Part shown: piece after piece, positions 1 through 9,091 of the stretch
How the letters are laid out: each line of letters starts with the position of its first letter
Numbering within the stretch: the first letter of the stretch is position 1
From: Ignavibacteriaceae bacterium
GTDB taxonomy: Bacteria; Bacteroidota; Ignavibacteria; Ignavibacteriales; Ignavibacteriaceae
Assembly: GCA_013388525.1 (NCBI GenBank)
Contig: JACAFA010000227.1
Span: 1-46,767 of the forward strand
DNA: 46,767 bases
Direction of reading: 5' to 3'
Position numbers and translations under genes: made by a program
Notes under the pieces: generated by a model
What the model saw: the letters and a program-made list of their open reading frames with translations, nothing else
What the model was told of the DNA's origin: nothing
Database searches by the model: none

Positions 1-2224
1 CTTTAAATGTAAGCTTTTCTATCTGTTTCATTAGATAATCAAGTTGTTCATTTTTCACGAAAGTATCGAACAAAAAAGTTCCTGCTTTATCATACTCAGC
101 AACAAATGATAATTCATTTTTTGTTTTTAATAATTTGTATTGATCATCTTGTGTAAATCTTTTCCCCTCTTTTTGATTATCCTCTGCAAAGTCAGCAACA
201 ATTCTAATTGGCGTATGATCCTTAAAATGAGTTATTGAATAAGAAATATGCACTTCGTTATTATCGCAAGTAAATTTTTTGAATTCATCATTTAAGGCTT
301 TAATCAATTTTAATGCTGAGCTTTGGGGAGTAACCAGCATCAGGTCGTCGCCGCCAGCAAATATTGTGTAAACTTTATTGTCGTTTGATTTTTGTTCCCA
401 TTCAGCCAAAAACCCATTTAGGAAAAAGCTAAAGAAATATTTAAGGTGATTGCTAAGAGTGGTAGTCCGTGAAATGCTGGTTAAATCTTTTTCGTTTTCA
501 TCATCAGATATAACTTTTTTATCTCTATCCAATCCATAAGCCATAATTAAACCGAGATTATCAATATCACCTTTGATGAGTGCCAGAAATTCCGCACCGT
601 TATTTTGCTCTGCCATATCTTCAAAAGGCATTATTTCATTACTTTCGTTTCTTGAACAATAATTAGCAACCTCAATGTAATGCGTATTCTTAAAAATATT
701 TTTACCAAGATTTTCCTTCTTTAACAGGTCATCTAATGTTGGGTTAAACAAGAGTTTGTTTCTTTTTTTCAGGTCATCATTTTCTTTGAATTTTTTAATA
801 GGATTAATGTTATCTGGATTAATTGTAAGATTATCATCATTTAAGATGGCAATTATGTTATTCCCGGTGATTTGAAAACCAATCTCATATTCATTTTTTA
901 CCTGAAGGTCAACAATAATATCTCCCTCTGGATCTGTAATGATTCTTTTTCGTCCTTCTCTAATTGGCTTATCTGTTATTTTACATTTTATTGAATCTGT
1001 GCCTGTTCCGTCATCATTGATATACTTTTCTTCCCAGATATAATTTTGATAACTACTATTATCCTTTGGAAAAAGTCTTTCATTGAAAAGTTTGTATCTC
1101 TTCTCAATCAGCTTATATGAAGCATCTTCAACTATTTTCCCAAAGGTTAATGGATTGTCTTTCTCCATCAAATCCTTATAATTAAAAGTATGATATGCAC
1201 AGTTAAAGCTTAAGTCCATTCTGAAATTATTAAACAAGTAATTATTTATTTCATAGAGTACTTTTTCATATTCTTTCTTAAATTTTTCAGTGTCTGGCGC
1301 AATTAAATAAAATTTTCCACCGGCGAGCATAATTAGATTAACTTCAGTTAGTCCGAAAGTTTTTAATAATTTTGTTGCAAGGTTTCTTGTAAGAACTTGA
1401 ACGAAGATTGAACGACCTCTTAATATTTTAGCCGGTTTCTTGTGAACAACATCAAATATATAACTTTGAATTCCAGGTATATCTCCGATAACCAAATTCA
1501 GATTTGTTGATTCTAAAGTTTCTTTTCGAGTTAAATAAATAGAGTGAGCAAGTCCGGCAACATCCTTTAAATGATTATAAAGCGAAATATCAGTTTCGGA
1601 ACTACCTGTAAAATCCGGTACGCACCACATATATTTTTCAAATATTATAAGCAGAAGATTTATTAGACTCTCAAAGTCTTGGTCACTTTCATAAATATCG
1701 AGGACATATTCAAGGTCTTCAAGAAATAAAGTCCAATCAGATTCTTTATATGCAAATTCTTTAAGTTCACTTTCTTTAGTTTCTGTTGGAATGATTACAT
1801 CATAATCTTTTTTAGTCAAGAGCTTATGTTTATAATACTTTGGTTCAATTTGTTCATTGGATAAAAGTTTTATTTTACTAAATAATGATGCGAGATGTTT
1901 ATGCTTCCACTGATCCTGATATGCCTCAACTTCTTCTTTATCAACTCTTTCACTTGCTGAAAGTCGGTCAGCTTGTTGAATTATTTTAGTTAAATTGTCT
2001 GCCGGACTTTTTTGATGATGATTTAATACAGCCTCCGCAAGATGATTAATATTATCTTTCCCAACTATTTTTTCAAAGCGATGTTGGAATCTGCCAGAGA
2101 GTATTAATTCTTTCCCAAGTTCCTGATGATATTTTTTATTTGGATTCCCGGTGCACCTCTGCTCAAACTTCCCAATATCATGAAACAGTGCACCTAGGAT
2201 TAGTGTTTTTTCTTCAGCTGTCAT
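1..2224 (-). CDS. cas10: Type III CRISPR-Cas Cas10/Csm1 large subunit, partial (3' end outside window)
   Basis: Reverse-strand reading from an ATG at 2224 is open to the window edge (about 741 residues seen). The N-terminus carries an HD nuclease motif (FHDIGKFEQR, H15/D16). A GDIPGIQSYIF stretch follows in the first palm-like domain, a hallmark of Csm1-type Cas10. A GGDD cyclase motif lies at residues 624-627 (bases 344-355). In this family the HD domain cuts ssDNA and the GGDD palm makes cyclic oligoadenylate after target RNA binding; both motifs are intact, so I infer both activities. I see only one isolated Cys (CKIT) where a paired-Cys zinc ribbon is often found. The gene lies 118 bases downstream of cas6 on the same strand. 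The C-terminal helical domain and any csm2-csm5 genes lie left of the window. Confidence 0.93.
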   Translation of the reverse strand, partial: MTAEEKTLILGALFHDIGKFEQRCTGNPNKKYHQELGKELILSGRFQHRFEKIVGKDNINHLAEAVLNHHQKSPADNLTKIIQQADRLSASERVDKEEVEAYQDQWKHKHLASLFSKIKLLSNEQIEPKYYKHKLLTKKDYDVIIPTETKESELKEFAYKESDWTLFLEDLEYVLDIYESDQDFESLINLLLIIFEKYMWCVPDFTGSSETDISLYNHLKDVAGLAHSIYLTRKETLESTNLNLVIGDIPGIQSYIFDVVHKKPAKILRGRSIFVQVLTRNLATKLLKTFGLTEVNLIMLAGGKFYLIAPDTEKFKKEYEKVLYEINNYLFNNFRMDLSFNCAYHTFNYKDLMEKDNPLTFGKIVEDASYKLIEKRYKLFNERLFPKDNSSYQNYIWEEKYINDDGTGTDSIKCKITDKPIREGRKRIITDPEGDIIVDLQVKNEYEIGFQITGNNIIAILNDDNLTINPDNINPIKKFKENDDLKKRNKLLFNPTLDDLLKKENLGKNIFKNTHYIEVANYCSRNESNEIMPFEDMAEQNNGAEFLALIKGDIDNLGLIMAYGLDRDKKVISDDENEKDLTSISRTTTLSNHLKYFFSFFLNGFLAEWEQKSNDNKVYTIFAGGDDLMLVTPQSSALKLIKALNDEFKKFTCDNNEVHISYSITHFKDHTPIRIVADFAEDNQKEGKRFTQDDQYKLLKTKNELSFVAEYDKAGTFLFDTFVKNEQLDYLMKQIEKLTFK

Positions 2225-2283
2225 ATTGTATTCCCTGATTTTTACTTCAAAATTATTTTATTCTTTTTGTGCTTTCAACCTTC

Positions 2284-2304
2284 AAAACATTTCGGAAATG
2301 TTTT
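2284..2304. other. Short perfect hairpin between cas6 and cas10
   Basis: AAAACATTT and AAATGTTTT form a 9-bp stem around a CGG loop in the 118-base gap between cas6 and cas10. Read on the plus strand it runs into a T-rich tract; on the minus strand, where the cas genes are transcribed, no U-tract follows beyond the stem. It could be an attenuator or RNA-processing site, or chance in AT-rich DNA. Confidence 0.3.
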
Positions 2305-2342
2305 TATTTACTTTTATCCCTCAAAGAACTAATGACCAATGT

Positions 2343-3134
2343 CTAATGATCATTTATCACTTCAGCCATTCCGAAACCCATTGAGTTTTTTTCTCCGAAA
2401 CCGCACTCGTATCCGACTTTTATTAAATCAACATTGCCGCTTAAACTGAATGGCGCATTTAATCCTATCACGTCTATCGGGAATTTTCCGTGCTGGTTTA
2501 TTGTAATTTTTTTTGTTATGCGCTTTGTTCTATTTAAATAATCCTTATCCCAGCTCAAAAACACATTCTCTATAATCTCCCGGTTATAAAGGGCACCGAA
2601 TTTGTTCTGTAGATTTTTTGTCAGTACTCTGTTTATATCATCAATATCATCAGGTCTCAAAAAATATTGACTGATTTTACCATTGTGTTCCCGTGTAGTT
2701 GATAAAATCAATGGCGTCATCATTTTAAAGTTCATTTCATCATAAAAGTCGGGCGGAGGAATTATCTCAACCGAAATAATTTTAAACCTGATGGGGAAGT
2801 TTAGCTCAGTAAGGTCAATAGTTTGCTTTTCAAATGTTCCGATAACAAAATTTTTAATAAAATCATCAATTAAAGGCGAACTGATATATAAAAATGATTT
2901 TGGTTCGTCAAGCCTGATAGCATTTTGCAGGTAGGTGTATTTTTCAAAACGGAGAGCAAAAGTGAAAAGTTTATAAGTTTTTCCGTTAAGCTTATATCCA
3001 ATATTATGTAAAAATGCGGAAAACTCTTTCGAGCCAAATTGCAGAAGCTTGTAAATTGCTGATGATAGGTGATAGTGATAATTAAAGGATATCAGATTAC
3101 CTTCATCAGCTTTGAGCGTTAATAATAACCGCAA
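2343..3134 (-). CDS. cas6: CRISPR-associated endoribonuclease Cas6
   Basis: A 263-residue protein with the Cas6 layout. The N-terminal beta strand is followed by FNYHYHLSSAIYKLL (residues 17-31), which holds candidate catalytic His residues. The C-terminal glycine-rich loop GYECGFGEKNSMGFGMAEV carries the RAMP-type GxGxxxxxGxG signature. Cas6 cleaves precursor crRNA within the repeat and hands guides to the interference complex, here presumably the type III complex of the neighbouring cas10. The start is TTG at 3134: it sits 5 bases after a GGGAG ribosome-binding site, and the family N-terminus aligns from this point. A -7-like TATATTTG (bases 3177-3170) lies just upstream, but without a matching -33 element. 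No CRISPR repeats are visible in the 231-base upstream gap. Confidence 0.9.
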   Translation of the reverse strand: MRLLLTLKADEGNLISFNYHYHLSSAIYKLLQFGSKEFSAFLHNIGYKLNGKTYKLFTFALRFEKYTYLQNAIRLDEPKSFLYISSPLIDDFIKNFVIGTFEKQTIDLTELNFPIRFKIISVEIIPPPDFYDEMNFKMMTPLILSTTREHNGKISQYFLRPDDIDDINRVLTKNLQNKFGALYNREIIENVFLSWDKDYLNRTKRITKKITINQHGKFPIDVIGLNAPFSLSGNVDLIKVGYECGFGEKNSMGFGMAEVINDH

Positions 3135-3365
3135 ATGATCTCCCTCAATTAGCGGAATTTTAATCGAGACAAATATATGAAAATCTTCTTTTCTTTGATA
3201 GCAGCTTGTGATAATTAGCTTGAAATGTTAAAGTAATTCATATTCTTTTTTCCTTATTGTTCTGAACTTAATACCCCGTTCATCAAATAATTAAAGTAAT
3301 TCAATCTTATTCTGCTTAAATTTGCTCGTTAAATTCAAACTTATCAAACATTGAAAGGTTAAGAA

Positions 3366-5255
3366 ATGAAGTCATTTTTAAAATATTTTTCGTTCGTTCT
3401 TATTTCAATTTTAATAATAGGCTCCGCGTTTGCTCAATCACCCGAGCGCAAAGATGTTCCTGAGAAATATAAATGGAATCTTGCTGATATTTATCCGACC
3501 AAAGATGCCTGGCAGGCAGATGTTGATATGCTAAAAACTGAAGTTGATAAAATTTCGGATTATAAAGGAAAGCTTGGTCAAAGTGCTGACATTCTTTACA
3601 AAGCATTAAAAACTTCATCGGAACTTGTTAAAACTTTATCCAAAGCATGGACTTATGCCAGTAACCTCAGTAACGAAAATCTGAACATCTCGGAGAATCA
3701 GGCAATGATGCAGCAGATGAGTGCACTCGGGACAAAGTTCGGAGAGGTCGGGGCTTTCTTTGAGCCTGAAGTTCTTCAAATACCAAAAGAAAAAATTGAT
3801 CAGTTCTTAAATGAAAAACCTGAGCTCGCTGCTGAGTTTGATATGTATATTGATAATATTCAGCGGCTTCGCCCGCACACATTAACAGAAGCTGAAGAAA
3901 AAATTTTAGCCAGCTTTGGACTGATCTCTGATGTTTATGGAGATGTTTACGATATTTTTACAAATGCAGAGAAACCCTTTCCAAAAGTAACTATTTCAAC
4001 AGGTGAGGAAATTGAGCTTACTCCCGCTTCATACACACGATACCGCACACTTGAAAATCGTGATGATCGTGCAAAAGTCTTTGAAGCATTCTTTAATGAT
4101 TATGGAAAATATAAAAATACTCTCGGCGCAAATTTCGGCGGAAAAGTAAAGAAGGATTGGGTTTATGCAAAGAACAGAAATTACGAATCTTCACTTCACG
4201 CAGCATTAAATTCCGATAACCTGCCGGTATCTGTTTACTCAACTTTAATTGAACAGGTAAACAACAATTTGCCTACTCTCCACCGTGCATTGGATTTAAA
4301 GAAAAGAATGCTTGGTCTTGATGAGCTTCGTTATTATGATTTGTACGTTCCACTCGTTCAAAAAGTTGATATGAGCTTCACTGTTGGACAGGGACAAAAA
4401 GTTTTGCTCGATGCTTTGAAACCTTTGGGGACAGAATATGTTTCAACACTCCAGAAAGCATTTACTGACAGGTGGATTGATTACATTCCAACTGTTGGTA
4501 AACGAAGCGGTGCATATTCAACCGGTGGTGCTTATGATGTACATCCATACATATTAATGAACTGGACAGATGATTACGAATCAGTTTCAACACTTGCACA
4601 CGAACTCGGGCATACAATGCACAGTTATTTTTCAAACAAAACACAGCCGTTCTCAAAAGCGGATTATGCTACATTTGTTGCTGAGATCGCTTCAACAGTA
4701 AACGAAAACCTTCTTAATAATTACATGGTAAAAAATGCAAAGAGTGATGAAGAAAGATTATATCTATTGGGAAGTTATCTTGAACTCTTAAGAACAACAA
4801 TTTTCCGCCAAACTTCTTTTGCAGAGTTTGAATGGGAAGTTCATAAAAAGGTTGAAGCCGGCGAACCGCTGACAGGTGAAGATATGAGTGCAATTTATTT
4901 TGATATTGTAAAACGATACTACGGACACGATAAAGGTCATTGCATTGTTGATGATTATGTTCAGTACGAATGGTCATATATTCCTCATTTTCTCGGATAT
5001 AATTATTACGTATTTCAATATGCAACTTCCCTTATTTACGGGACGGCACTGGTTGAAAATATGAGTGAAAAAGGTCAGCCTGCTGTTGATGCTTATTACA
5101 ATATTCTGAAAGGTGGCGGTTCAAAATATCCGACAGCATTAATTAAAGATGCAGGAATCGATCCGATGTCCCCTGAACCTGTTGCATTAACAATGCGAAA
5201 GATGAACAAGGTAATGGACCAGATGGAAGAGATTTTGAAGAAGATGGGCAAGTAA
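3366..5255 (+). CDS. pepF: Secreted oligoendopeptidase F (M3B metallopeptidase)
   Basis: 629 residues. An N-terminal signal peptide (hydrophobic core, cleavage expected after SAFA near residue 23) is followed by a PepF/M3 fold. The zinc motif HELGH lies at residues 412-416, with a downstream helix containing FVAEIASTVNE that supplies the third zinc ligand in this family. The family cuts short peptides. Most PepF proteins are cytosolic and about 600 residues, so the signal peptide suggests a periplasmic or secreted role in peptide feeding or turnover. The gene stands alone: it diverges from cas6 and converges on the symporter gene, with a strong hairpin after the stop. A TAAATTTG at 3317-3324 resembles the Bacteroidetes -7 box, but no -33 partner is seen. 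Confidence 0.93.
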   Translation: MKSFLKYFSFVLISILIIGSAFAQSPERKDVPEKYKWNLADIYPTKDAWQADVDMLKTEVDKISDYKGKLGQSADILYKALKTSSELVKTLSKAWTYASNLSNENLNISENQAMMQQMSALGTKFGEVGAFFEPEVLQIPKEKIDQFLNEKPELAAEFDMYIDNIQRLRPHTLTEAEEKILASFGLISDVYGDVYDIFTNAEKPFPKVTISTGEEIELTPASYTRYRTLENRDDRAKVFEAFFNDYGKYKNTLGANFGGKVKKDWVYAKNRNYESSLHAALNSDNLPVSVYSTLIEQVNNNLPTLHRALDLKKRMLGLDELRYYDLYVPLVQKVDMSFTVGQGQKVLLDALKPLGTEYVSTLQKAFTDRWIDYIPTVGKRSGAYSTGGAYDVHPYILMNWTDDYESVSTLAHELGHTMHSYFSNKTQPFSKADYATFVAEIASTVNENLLNNYMVKNAKSDEERLYLLGSYLELLRTTIFRQTSFAEFEWEVHKKVEAGEPLTGEDMSAIYFDIVKRYYGHDKGHCIVDDYVQYEWSYIPHFLGYNYYVFQYATSLIYGTALVENMSEKGQPAVDAYYNILKGGGSKYPTALIKDAGIDPMSPEPVALTMRKMNKVMDQMEEILKKMGK

Positions 5256-5264
5256 TTTTTATCA

Positions 5265-5288
5265 GGGGGCACAATAATTTGTGCCCCC
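5265..5288. terminator. Hairpin terminator between convergent pepF and symporter genes
   Basis: GGGGGCACAA (5265-5274) pairs with TTGTGCCCCC (5279-5288) around a TAAT loop, a perfect 10-bp GC-rich stem ten bases after the pepF stop. The T-tract is weak on both sides (GTTTAATG on plus, ATAAAAATT on minus). Its position between converging genes fits a bidirectional terminator. Confidence 0.75.
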
Positions 5289-5313
5289 GTTTAATGTTCA
5301 AAAAAATTTTTCA

Positions 5314-6924
5314 TCAGCTAAAATAAATCCAAACCACTCCGACAAGTAATATTAATAAAACTGAAAGAGCAAAGTCTCTCTTTTTCCAGGCTTTGTCTTC
5401 GCCTCCGCCTTCTATTGATATTGTATGAATCGTTAGTCCTTCAACTTTTTGAAATGCTGGTTGAGATGTAAGATAGCTAACAACAACAAGCACCAACGTA
5501 CAAACTAAGAATAACAGAAAAGCGAAGTGTAAAAAATTAATATCCGCATATTGAAATAAGAAACCATTTAACGAATCTTTCATAAGTTCTAAAATCAATC
5601 TTAAAATTCCCAGGACAAATCCGGTAAGTAGCGCTGCAATTGCCCCTTGTGAGTTTACTCTTTTTGAAAGCACTCCAATTAAAAATATTGCCGCAATCGG
5701 TGGAGAGATGTACGCCTGAACGCTTTGCAGGTATTGGTAAATTTGTCCTGAAATTAATTTCATCATTGGAATCCACAATAATCCAAAAGCAACTAAAATT
5801 ATCGTTGCTATTCTTCCGACAAGAACTAAAGTTTTTTCGGATGATTCGGAACGAAGCTTTTTATAAATGTCCCACGTAATTAAAGTTGAGCAGGAATTAA
5901 ATACAGATGAAAGTGAACTCATCAACGCAGCGAGCAATCCGGCAACAACAACTCCTTTTAATCCGACAGGAAGCAAGGTTCCTATTAACGTAGGCAATGC
6001 GTGGTCAGGTGAATCAAGAGTAATATCTCCCTTCTGAGTCAAAGCATAGGCAATCACTCCGGGAATAACAAATAGAAATAATGGAAGAAGTTTCAGGTAG
6101 CCTGCGAAAATTGTTCCTCGTCTTGAATGATTAATATCTTTTCCTGATAATACTCTTTGAACAATGAACTGATCAGTGCACCAGTACCAAACGCCAAGAA
6201 TAGGTGCACCAAATAAAATTCCTGTCCATGGAAAATTCGGATCGCTCATTGGTTTCCATAAGCTAAAAAATCCAGCACCGGCATTATTGTATAGTTCATC
6301 AACTCCACCAAGCTGAATTAGTCCAACAACAGTAACAGTAATAGCTCCAGCGATGAGAATAAACATTTGAACCATATCAGTATAAAGTACAGCGCGAAGT
6401 CCGCCAAGAACAGTATAAATTCCTGTTATGATTACAACTATTAACGCACCCGTCCAGAATTCAATTCCCATCAACGACTCAAAAACAATTCCGCCAGCCG
6501 CGATAGTTACTGAAATTTTTGTGAGTACATATCCGACAATTGAAATGATGGCAAGATACCAGCGGGCACCGGAGGAGTAACGTCTTTCTAAAAATTCCGG
6601 CATCGTAAATACTCCGCTTTTCAGATAGAACGGAACGAAAAGCCAACCAAGTATTAAAAGAATTAATGAGGCGAGAATTTCAAACTGTCCAACTGCAACA
6701 CCGCTTGCAGCACCTGTTCCGGCTAAGCCAACAAGATGTTCACTTCCAATGTTTGAAGCAAATAGCGAAGCGCCAATTATAAACCACCCAACATTTCTGC
6801 CAGCAAGGAAATAATCTGATGAGTTTTCACTTTTTCTTTTTTCAGTAAATGAAGACCAGAATGCAACAAGAAAAACGATAATGAAATATGCTGCAATGAT
6901 AATCCAATCTAAATATTCAAGCAT
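5314..6924 (-). CDS. Sodium:solute symporter, SGLT-type sugar transporter
   Basis: 536 residues, almost entirely hydrophobic, about 14 membrane helices, the length usual for SSS-family transporters. Family marks include FLAGRNVGWFIIGASLFASN and GSEHLVGLAGTGAASG near the N-terminus, and YWCTDQFIVQRVLSGKD mid-protein, which is characteristic of the SGLT/vSGLT sugar branch. It is expected to take up a sugar with Na+ across the inner membrane. It is the last gene of a unit with the GH97 alpha-glucosidase 77 bases upstream, so glucose or a similar monosaccharide released by that enzyme is the likely substrate (inference). An inverted repeat lies in the gap before it. The extreme C-terminus is a hydrophobic helix, as in SGLT proteins. 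Confidence 0.92.
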   Translation of the reverse strand: MLEYLDWIIIAAYFIIVFLVAFWSSFTEKRKSENSSDYFLAGRNVGWFIIGASLFASNIGSEHLVGLAGTGAASGVAVGQFEILASLILLILGWLFVPFYLKSGVFTMPEFLERRYSSGARWYLAIISIVGYVLTKISVTIAAGGIVFESLMGIEFWTGALIVVIITGIYTVLGGLRAVLYTDMVQMFILIAGAITVTVVGLIQLGGVDELYNNAGAGFFSLWKPMSDPNFPWTGILFGAPILGVWYWCTDQFIVQRVLSGKDINHSRRGTIFAGYLKLLPLFLFVIPGVIAYALTQKGDITLDSPDHALPTLIGTLLPVGLKGVVVAGLLAALMSSLSSVFNSCSTLITWDIYKKLRSESSEKTLVLVGRIATIILVAFGLLWIPMMKLISGQIYQYLQSVQAYISPPIAAIFLIGVLSKRVNSQGAIAALLTGFVLGILRLILELMKDSLNGFLFQYADINFLHFAFLLFLVCTLVLVVVSYLTSQPAFQKVEGLTIHTISIEGGGEDKAWKKRDFALSVLLILLVGVVWIYFS

Positions 6925-6956
6925 ATATTATTCCTTTAATTAATGTTTTACAGGGC

Positions 6957-7003
6957 AACCTTCGAGGTTACTCGATGTAAATAGAACTTTAACCTCGAAG
7001 GTT
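6957..7003. repeat. 13-bp inverted repeat overlapping the GH97 stop codon
   Basis: AACCTTCGAGGTT (6957-6969) and AACCTCGAAGGTT (6991-7003) are exact reverse complements separated by 21 bases, and each is followed by ACTCG. The right arm covers part of the GH97 stop codon (7002-7004). The RNA would fold into a 13-bp hairpin between the glycosidase and symporter cistrons, so it may set relative expression or protect the 3' end. The repeated ACTCG tails also suggest a small dispersed element. Confidence 0.6.
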
Positions 7004-9086
7004 ACTCGGCGCGAGGGATAAAACTAATTGCTGTTCCGCCACCAGGTGCAAGCTTAAGTTTAAGAGTATCTGTATTGTTGACTGTCTTATCTTCAATTTT
7101 ATATGCTGTTGGATTCTTATCCCAGTGTGCATCGTCAGCATCTGAATAAAATGTTGCTATATATTCTTTCCCATCATCTAAAAAATTCAGAGAGATATCC
7201 ATTACCCGTTCATTTTCATCTGTAATGCTTCCAAGGAACCATTTGTCAGTGTTTCTTTCTTTTCTTGCAATAGAAATAAAATCACCAATATCACCATTTA
7301 GAACAATGGAAGTATCCCAATCAACACCAACATCTCTAATGAATTGAAAAGCAGGATGACCATCGTAATTCTCTGGCAGATCCGCAGCCATTTGGAATGG
7401 CGAATAAATCACAACATAAAGAGCAAGCTGATGAGCAAGAGTTGTGTTCACCTGGTTTTCTTTTTTGTATTTATCAAATTTTATATCGAAAATTCCCGGA
7501 GTATAGTCAATTGGTCCCGCGAGCATTCTTGTGAAAGGAATTATTGTTAAATGTTCAGGGGGATTTCCACCATCGGGAGACCACGCATTAAACTCCTGTC
7601 CGCGTAATCCTTCGGCACTCATCATATTCGGATAAGTTCTTCTCAAACCGGTTTGCTTAATTCCTTCATGCACATCTATCATGATTTGATACTCTGCAGC
7701 TTTCTTCATCACTTTGGTAAAATGATTGATCATCCACTGACCGAAGTGATATTCTCCATCAGGAAGAATTTGACCAACATAGCCTGTTTTAACAGCATTA
7801 ATGCCAAGACTTCTGCACAAAGCAAATGCAGTGTCCATTTGTTTTTCATAAGTCATAATTGCTGCAGAAGTTTCGTGATGCATAATAATATTTACTCCTT
7901 TTTCATTTGCATATCTTACAACTTCATTTAAATCATAATTGGGATAAGGAGTAACAAAATCAAAAATACCTTCACGGTCGTGAGTACCAAACCAATTTTC
8001 CCAGCCGGTGTTCCAGCCTTCTATGAGAACTGCACCAATATTATTTTTTGAAGCAAAGTCAATGTAACGTTTTGCATTCTTAGTCGTCGCACCATGCTTT
8101 CCACTCTTCATATCCCAGGTACTTTTACCAATATGCATTTCCCACCAAATTCCAACATACTTTGTTGGTTTTATCCACGATACATCTTCGATAATATTCG
8201 GTTCATTTAGATTAAGAATTGTTCTTGAGCTTATGAGATCACCAGCTTCATCACCGATCAGAATCAATCTCCATGGAGTTACAAAAGGAGTTTCTGTTTT
8301 TACTTTTATTCCTGAATCATTTCCTACAAGTTCACTTTGAAAGAGTAGATTTTCCTTATTTACTTTCAGTGTCATCTCAGAATAATTTAGAAGGTTAGCT
8401 TCGAGTATACTGATGTAAATTCCATCATCGCTCCTCAGTGTGACTGGAGAGCTTACAGCATTTTCAGGAATATAAGTTTGAGCAAGCGCTTCATGCCCTC
8501 TTTTAGATAATGCATCAATTTCTGAAAAGCGTGTTGTGTTGAAGAGATGTTCGTAAATATCCCAATCACCGGGAATCCACCAGCAGGTGTGGTCACCGGT
8601 TAATTTGAATTGAGTATTCTCATCTAATATCACTACATCGTTCATATTATCCTGAAATGGAAATTCAAACCTGAAACCAACCCCATCATCAAAAACCCTG
8701 AAGACAATAAAACATCTTCTGTCACTTTCTCCTTTTTCTTTCAGCTCAACTTTAAGTTCATTATAATTATTTCTGATGAATCGCTGTTCTCCCCAAACTG
8801 TTTCCCAGGTTTCGTCAAAAGAGGAAGTATATGAATTGATGATTTCTAAATTCTCTTTGAATGGAAGTGCGTTTTGAAAATCAAAACCAAAATAAGATGT
8901 ATCAATTACTTTCTTTTTTGAATAATCAATTGAGTAACCTGCTTTTCCATCTTCTGATAAAAAGAAATTGATTTTTAATTTTCCATCGGGAGAAGTTGAT
9001 TCAAGAGTTTCAATTTTACTTTCGCATTGAATAAATAAAAAACAGTGCGAGAATATTATAATTGTTAAAGCAAAATATTTCATCAT
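7002..9086 (-). CDS. GH97 family alpha-glucosidase lipoprotein (SusB-like, inverting type)
   Basis: 694 residues: a lipoprotein signal with lipobox ending at C21 (FLFIQC), a GH97 N-terminal beta-sandwich (about 30-290), a (beta/alpha)8 catalytic barrel (about 300-590) and a small C-terminal beta domain. E405 (HHETS), E474 (HEG), E492 (SAEG) and E498 (QEF) have exactly the spacing of SusB residues Glu439, Glu508, Glu526 and Glu532, the base, calcium and acid residues of the inverting enzyme. The strand that carries the Asp nucleophile in retaining GH97 alpha-galactosidases reads AVKTGYVG here, without Asp. I therefore infer an inverting alpha-glucosidase acting on starch-like oligosaccharides at the cell envelope. 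It lies between the AlaX-like gene (5 bases upstream) and the SGLT-type symporter. No SusC/SusD genes are present. Confidence 0.93.
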   Translation of the reverse strand: MMKYFALTIIIFSHCFLFIQCESKIETLESTSPDGKLKINFFLSEDGKAGYSIDYSKKKVIDTSYFGFDFQNALPFKENLEIINSYTSSFDETWETVWGEQRFIRNNYNELKVELKEKGESDRRCFIVFRVFDDGVGFRFEFPFQDNMNDVVILDENTQFKLTGDHTCWWIPGDWDIYEHLFNTTRFSEIDALSKRGHEALAQTYIPENAVSSPVTLRSDDGIYISILEANLLNYSEMTLKVNKENLLFQSELVGNDSGIKVKTETPFVTPWRLILIGDEAGDLISSRTILNLNEPNIIEDVSWIKPTKYVGIWWEMHIGKSTWDMKSGKHGATTKNAKRYIDFASKNNIGAVLIEGWNTGWENWFGTHDREGIFDFVTPYPNYDLNEVVRYANEKGVNIIMHHETSAAIMTYEKQMDTAFALCRSLGINAVKTGYVGQILPDGEYHFGQWMINHFTKVMKKAAEYQIMIDVHEGIKQTGLRRTYPNMMSAEGLRGQEFNAWSPDGGNPPEHLTIIPFTRMLAGPIDYTPGIFDIKFDKYKKENQVNTTLAHQLALYVVIYSPFQMAADLPENYDGHPAFQFIRDVGVDWDTSIVLNGDIGDFISIARKERNTDKWFLGSITDENERVMDISLNFLDDGKEYIATFYSDADDAHWDKNPTAYKIEDKTVNNTDTLKLKLAPGGGTAISFIPRAE

Positions 9087-9091
9087 ATTTC

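Noticed and set aside
3135..3365. Possible CRISPR array or leader beside cas6
   Set aside because: Only a 13-base direct repeat (TTAAAGTAATTCA at 3228-3240 and 3291-3303) is present, with no repeat-spacer periodicity; AT-rich chance similarity is enough.
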